Assembly (NCBI RefSeq): GCF_031755915.1
Contig: NC_083379.1
Span: forward strand, 941,001-1,005,000
Length of the DNA stretch: 64,000 nt
Reading direction: 5' to 3'
Source of the DNA: Ziziphus jujuba
Lineage: Eukaryota; Streptophyta; Magnoliopsida; Rosales; Rhamnaceae
Shown: piece by piece, positions 59,153 through 64,000 of the stretch
How positions within the stretch are numbered: the stretch's first letter is position 1
Layout of the letters: each line of letters begins with the position of its first letter
Program-made: the position numbers and the translations under genes
The notes under the pieces: generated by a model
What the model was told of the DNA's origin: nothing
The model's input: only the letters and a program-made list of their open reading frames with translations
Databases searched by the model: none

Positions 59153-61530
59153 GCCCCATGGGTAATTAATTGTTTAGAATTGAGAACTTTTAGGATGTCT
59201 ACGAGTACTTTGTTTTTATTTTTTTTCAGGCTAGGTTTTTTTTCTGTTTTTTTAGGAGAATTGGTTGATTTGAGAAATATGTCTTACTGAAATATTTTTT
59301 TTTTTAAAATTTTGTTGACTATGTTAGTTTATATCTATGGTTAAACTATTAAATTGTGGAGGGTCTGCATATTAAATTTTCTAGATTTTTGATAATTGAT
59401 TATGCCAATGTGACAATGCAATATGCTTAAATAATCTATTATGTGCTTGTTATGATTGTTGGGACGACCCATTTTTAATTTGCTTTCTTTTCTTTTTGCA
59501 CTATAAATGACTAGTGTCAATTATATATTCCATTTTATTTTTACAACAACCAAATAGAAAACTCATTCACCAAAAAAAAAAACCAAATATAAAACTCTAA
59601 CACCACTTTATAGCTGTCCATGATAGCGACTTAATTTTTTGGTTTTGCATTGCCTTTGCTGTATTTTCAGGACACACACTTGAAAAATATGTATAGAAGG
59701 CGTGAAAGAAAATTTCCTGTCTAAAAATTGACAGACTCTTAAAATAAACAACTTCAATGAATTTTTATTTTCATTTTAGGTAGATAACCTATAAATAAAA
59801 ACAAACTTTTGCCATAGCCAATAAATGTGCAGAAATAAAGAACTTAAAGAGAAAAAAAATAGAATTAGCAACTCACCGACATAAAGTTATTTAGCAAAAT
59901 AAAAAAAGTCACCGACTTAAAGTTAATTGTAAAGGCAGTACCGGGGCACAATGAAGGTAAACATTAGATACAGACAAAGGAAAATCTTGACCATTAGCGA
60001 AGTGCAAATCTGACAAATGGATTAATCTAAAATAGTTGCAATTTCTTTTTTTTGGGGGACCATGTAAATATGCAAATTGGAAGGGTCTTTTTTGCGAGCT
60101 TTTAACAAATGCTCTGTTCCAGCCTAACCTGGCAGAAACAGGATGCATAAATACAGAACAAATAAATAAAAGCAAATAGGAAAATATAAATCATTAACTT
60201 ACAGTACGACAAAGAGAGACTTCACTAATTATGTTTTTAACCCTTGGGCAAACATCTAGAATAATACACGATTCACAAAATTAACAATCATGATTTAGGG
60301 ACATATAACTCTTTTTCACCCAAAAAAAAACAAAAACAAAAAAAACTCTTTCTGTGAATGAGATAATGTCAGTCTTTGTCAGATGATATAAAGCTGATTA
60401 ATTATTGCAAATTTTGATATAAAATAAAGTGAGCTGGAGTAGTTACCCAAGTGGATATTGCTAGATTTCTTGTGTAACAGGGCCTTGACTTACGTTTCGA
60501 TTGAGAAAGGAAACAGATGGCTAACTTTGGACCATATCTCTAACATAATGGCCAAGGTGGACCACGGTCTAAAGAAAATTATAGCACTACAGTTTCCCCC
60601 TCAGTTGTAATATTCATCAACCAAAGTTGGCATTAAAAAAATGGTGCCAAAGCAACTTGGTTTGGTTAGGTTTGTTTAGGATAATTTTTATTTTTACTTA
60701 TTCAGAGTTTTTTTTTATTTTTAATAAGATATATTTTTATTGATTTTGTTTAAAAATTCTTTAAAAAAATTGCTATGAAAAATTAAACACTTTGAGAAAT
60801 TGTTTTTAAGGTTTATTTGGCTTAATTTTTCTTTTTTGCTTTCTTAGAAATGTTTTTTGAAAATTATTATTTTTTTGCTGATTTTGGTTAGATATTCTTA
60901 GAAAGGTGCTGATTTTGGTTAGATATTCTTAGAAAGGCTTGAAGTATTTTTTAAAAAAATTATTCAAATATTTTCAAAAGCAATTTTTTAAACTAGAAAA
61001 CTAGAACTGACTTTTGAAAAATTATATTACTATCCATTTGACAAAGTTTTTTTTTTATTCAAAAACTCTAATTAATAGTTAAAAATTTTTTATAAAAAAA
61101 TAAATGTGTGCAACAAAAATTAATAAATATTTATTGATAAAAAATAATTTTTTTAATTATTTTAAAAAGTTTAAATTTTTATAAAAAAAATTTCTTCTTA
61201 ATTTTATATGAAAAATCTAATAAACATTTAATACAGTTTTTTATTTATTTATTTACAATCAACTATTTAAAAGCTTTTCAATAATTTTTTATTATTATAT
61301 AGGGTTCTACATACATTTTTTTTTTCAACCACACTTAAATAATGTTTGAGTCTTAAAAATAAAAAAGAAATATCAAACGTAACCTTATTTTTCTTTTTCC
61401 AAAATAAAAAAAGAAAAAAAATCCAGCTGGTTACATCTGTCTTCACTACATTTTTTTCCTCACACCCACCACCAAACTTCAATTCAAAATGGGTAACTAG
61501 GCCGCCTCTCATTTCTTCAATCTCTTCCTC
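59153..61530. other. Intergenic between NAC and XTH-e
   Basis: 3' UTR side of the NAC gene, then AT-rich spacer. A 31-bp unit containing GCTGATTTTGGTTAGATATT is duplicated in tandem at about 60878-60938. Many poly-A/T tracts between 60700 and 61330. No gene is seen. Confidence 0.5.
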
Positions 61531-61539
61531 AATATAAAT
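61531..61539 (+). promoter_or_regulatory. TATA box of XTH-e
   Basis: AATATAAATG about 95 bp before the chosen ATG (61631). The in-frame upstream ATG at 61538 overlaps this TATA box, which argues that it is not the translation start. Confidence 0.65.
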
Positions 61540-61630
61540 GTCACAATTGGCGTTACCATTTCTTCATCAAATAACATCAAATAAGCTTTCATCACTTTAC
61601 GTGTCCAAAATTTCTCAAAACTACAACACC

Positions 61631-62763
61631 ATGGCTACTCCATATCTTTTTTCACACTCTCTACCATTTATTCTTCTTCTTCCTCTGCTTTGCTCTTTCA
61701 TGGTTACGGTCTTTGCCGCTAACTTCTACCAAGACTTTGATATAACTTGGGGTGATGGTCGTGGTAAGATTCTAAATAATGGCCAGCTTCTTACTCTTAC
61801 CCTCGACAAAGCCTCTGGCTCTGGTTTCCAATCCCAGAATCACTACCTCTTTGGAAAGATTGATATGCAAATCAAACTTGTTCCCGGTAACTCAGCCGGC
61901 ACAGTCACTGCCTATTATGTAAGAAAAACTATGCTTCTTTTTTTTTCTTTTCTTGTTTTCCCTCTCTATATTTCTCTCCAAAATTAAATTTATGATTAAA
62001 ACTTTTCATAATTATTATTATTTTTTTAAATTTTATTTCAGTTACGCTCAGAAGGTTCATCTTGGGATGAATTAGACTTTGAATTCTTGGGAAACTTAAG
62101 TGGTGATCCATATATAGTTCATACCAACGTTTACACACAAGGGAAAGGAGACAGAGAGCAACAATTCTATCTCTGGTTCGACCCAACTGCTGATTTCCAT
62201 ACATACTCTGTTCTCTGGAATCCCCAACACACTGTGTAAGTTTTATTTAAACTCACTTTCCTATAATTCTTCAATTTTTTATTTTTATTTTTATTTTATT
62301 TTTTGTTTTTTGGTCTGATTTTGATTTTGGTTATTTTCTATGTAAATTTTCCAGTTTCTATGTTGATGGGACTCCACTTAGAGAGTTCAAGAACTTAGAA
62401 TCAATTGGGGTGAAGTATCCCAAGAATCAGCCAATGAAGATATCTTCTAGTCTCTGGAATGCTGATGACTGGGCTACAAGAGGTGGTCTTATCAAGACTG
62501 ATTGGAGCAAAGCTCCTTTTACTGCTTCGTACAGGAACTTCAATGATGATCAAGCTTGTATTTGGTCATCTGGGTCTTCTTCTTGCAACTCAAAATCAAA
62601 GTCCAATGGTACAAGTTTTTTGCTCTCTCAGGAATTGGATTCCAGTAGCCAACAGAGGCTTCAATGGGTGCAGAAAAACTACATGATTTACAATTATTGC
62701 ACGGATACTAAACGATTCCCACAGGGTCTTCCTCCTGAATGCACTGTTGTGAAGAAATCCTAG
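61631..62763 (+). CDS. XTH-e: xyloglucan endotransglucosylase/hydrolase, apparently intact
   Basis: GH16 wall enzyme. Exons 61631-61918, 62042-62235 and 62355-62763; sum 891 nt, 296 residues. The start at 61631 ([10 protein letters not shown]) gives a normal signal peptide ending near [11 protein letters not shown]; the longer in-frame start at 61538 lies in the TATA box. The catalytic motif is [10 protein letters not shown] (Glu106, Asp108, Glu110), with Leu in place of the usual Ile, and Asn114 in the NLS glycosylation site. Exon 3 carries [29 protein letters not shown] and Cys pairs [10 protein letters not shown] and NYCTD...PPEC. It ends with VVKKS, similar to XTH-d (VTTKS), so these two plus-strand genes may be closest relatives. 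Separated from XTH-d by the NAC gene. Confidence 0.95.
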
Positions 62764-63755
62764 GTGGTGTGAAATCTTTGATCCTTTGTGCATGCCTTAA
62801 GCTAATTAGTTCCCATCATATGTGAAGGACTTTTATTAAAGTAGGAGATATAATTCGTTAATTTGTTTTCTTAATTTGGATGTTACCCCCCAAAAAAAAA
62901 AAAAAAAGAAAAAAAAAAATAGTTGTTTGTGTAATATAATATCGCTCTCATCTTGTAATATATTGTATAATAAGGTATAAGTTCATGTCAAAAGGTTTCT
63001 ATTTGGCTTTTCAATTTCTTAGTCTTTTTTTTTTTTTATTCTTTTAACTTATGTTGCAAGTAACACGCTGAAAACTTCAGATTATATGAGTTAATCGGTC
63101 AAGATAAGTCTATGTTAGTGATTGCATTTATATTGGCTCGTAGTGGATCATTTGTTTGTTTGTCTCAGGAGACAAAGACATAAAAGTCGTGCGTCTTTAA
63201 CTTTGCTTGAAAAATGGGATTACCAATTTCAGCTGTAGATTGGAAAATGACATAAAGTTGAAAAACAAAACTAGAAATTGTCAAAATATAAATAATGCAA
63301 TCAATAATATCACTAAATTCCGTGTTGATTATTAGGTTGATTTTTCGATAAATATAGAATTTATTTATTTGTTTATTTTGTCAACTCCTACTCTTAAGTC
63401 ACATCAATTTGGTTAAAACAAAAATTGGTATATCTCAAAATGAGCAATAGTCTTTAGTCTTTCTGCAAAAACATTTGTAAAAGCATCAATAGGATTAAAA
63501 TTACGTTAGTTAAAATGTAAATAATTGAATAAATGAAAAGGAATAAAATAATAAGATATTTTCCATACAAAAACTGTTAAGTAAAACATGGGATATAATA
63601 TTAAAAAGACCGACCAGAGGCAGAGAACATAGATACGTTATGGTCAAAAACTGAGATCAGAACAACGTAGAAAAGCAGGGTGGTTGTGGACACGTTTTGA
63701 AATTGGAGGGCCGGCGGGCTTCAGAAGGAGCTTCCAGATGACAGTTGACAATTGG
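62764..63755. other. Intergenic: XTH-e 3' region
   Basis: 3' UTR side of XTH-e with a poly-A run at about 62888-62918, then AT-rich spacer. No gene is seen. Confidence 0.5.
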
Positions 63756-64000
63756 TCAGTGGGCCTTAAAACCGCGTCTGAGAGATTTAGCACCAAACCT
63801 ATTTGGGAAAATTTATTATTTTATTGGTTGGCAACAAAAATATTCGAGAAAATAAAGTGGAATGGGCCTTTTATGAGCCCCCACCTGTTCTATACACCAC
63901 TTTCACCTACACCCCCATTCCACGTCCTTATCCCTTAGGAGCCGTCCAATCACGCCCTTTGTCCTCACCCTTTCTAGGCTTTTGTTCTTTTAGGATTTAT
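63756..64000. promoter_or_regulatory. Probable promoter region of a gene beyond the right edge
   Basis: Two TGGGCC site II-type elements (63760-63765 and 63863-63868), about 103 bp apart, lie in a less AT-rich stretch that ends in pyrimidine-rich DNA (CACTTTCACCTACACCCCC and onward). Such TCP-bound elements are common in promoters of growth and housekeeping genes. No coding sequence is visible before the window ends. Confidence 0.35.

Noticed and set aside
59909..60175. Minus-strand 88-codon ORF between NAC and XTH-e
   Set aside because: No recognisable motif, AT-rich surroundings, and no supporting promoter or splice context.
61538..61630. Longer in-frame N-terminus for XTH-e
   Set aside because: The upstream ATG lies in the TATA box and would put a polar leader before the signal peptide. 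Family members start like the ATG at 61631.
28800..62800. CRISPR-like or bacterial operon structures
   Set aside because: The window is plant nuclear DNA. The direct repeats seen are microsatellites, LTR-internal tandem repeats and local duplications without spacer arrays.

Overview
The window is nuclear DNA of a flowering plant, most likely a eudicot. It is AT-rich, its genes have many introns with plant-type GT-AG junctions, it holds plant-specific families (XTH, NAC, CBP60, fused BIO3-BIO1), and it carries two full-length LTR retrotransposons whose primer sites match initiator-Met tRNA. I cannot name the species. Exon models were drawn by hand from splice signals and reading frame. For the six intact or near-intact multi-exon genes the summed coding length is divisible by three.

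Left part (1-20.4 kb), single-copy-type genes: the first exon of an FGGY carbohydrate kinase on the minus strand that runs off the left edge; an intergenic stretch built of three decayed tandem copies of a ~0.95-1.0 kb unit; a 14-exon BIO3-BIO1 gene (dethiobiotin synthetase fused to diaminopelargonate aminotransferase, mitochondrial biotin synthesis) with one GC-AG intron; and an 8-exon CBP60B-type calmodulin-binding transcription factor with a cluster of three evenly spaced TGACGT sites upstream.

Middle and right part (26.9-62.8 kb), a tandem cluster of xyloglucan endotransglucosylase/hydrolase (XTH) genes: one decayed fragment (XTH-relic), then XTH-a, XTH-b and XTH-c on the minus strand and XTH-d and XTH-e on the plus strand. 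All five use the same three-exon layout with a middle exon of exactly 194 nt. XTH-a is broken by a Ty3/gypsy chromovirus with two apparently identical LTRs, and also has an in-frame TGA. XTH-c is broken by a Ty1/copia element with nearly identical LTRs. Both insertions are in the catalytic middle exon, in gene-sense orientation, 38 nt apart in homologous coordinates. Only XTH-b, XTH-d and XTH-e look functional. Between XTH-d and XTH-e sits a three-exon NAC transcription factor.

The intergenic DNA holds a hairpin MITE, a second TIR-bounded repeat block with internal tandem arrays, a decayed transposon-like ORF, a duplicated non-coding segment that marks an XTH-locus duplication, and many microsatellites. 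XTH enzymes remodel xyloglucan in the cell wall. The neighbouring biotin, calmodulin and NAC genes have no evident functional link to them. I saw no previously unknown system. The most notable observation is the parallel, recent disruption of two members of one XTH array.
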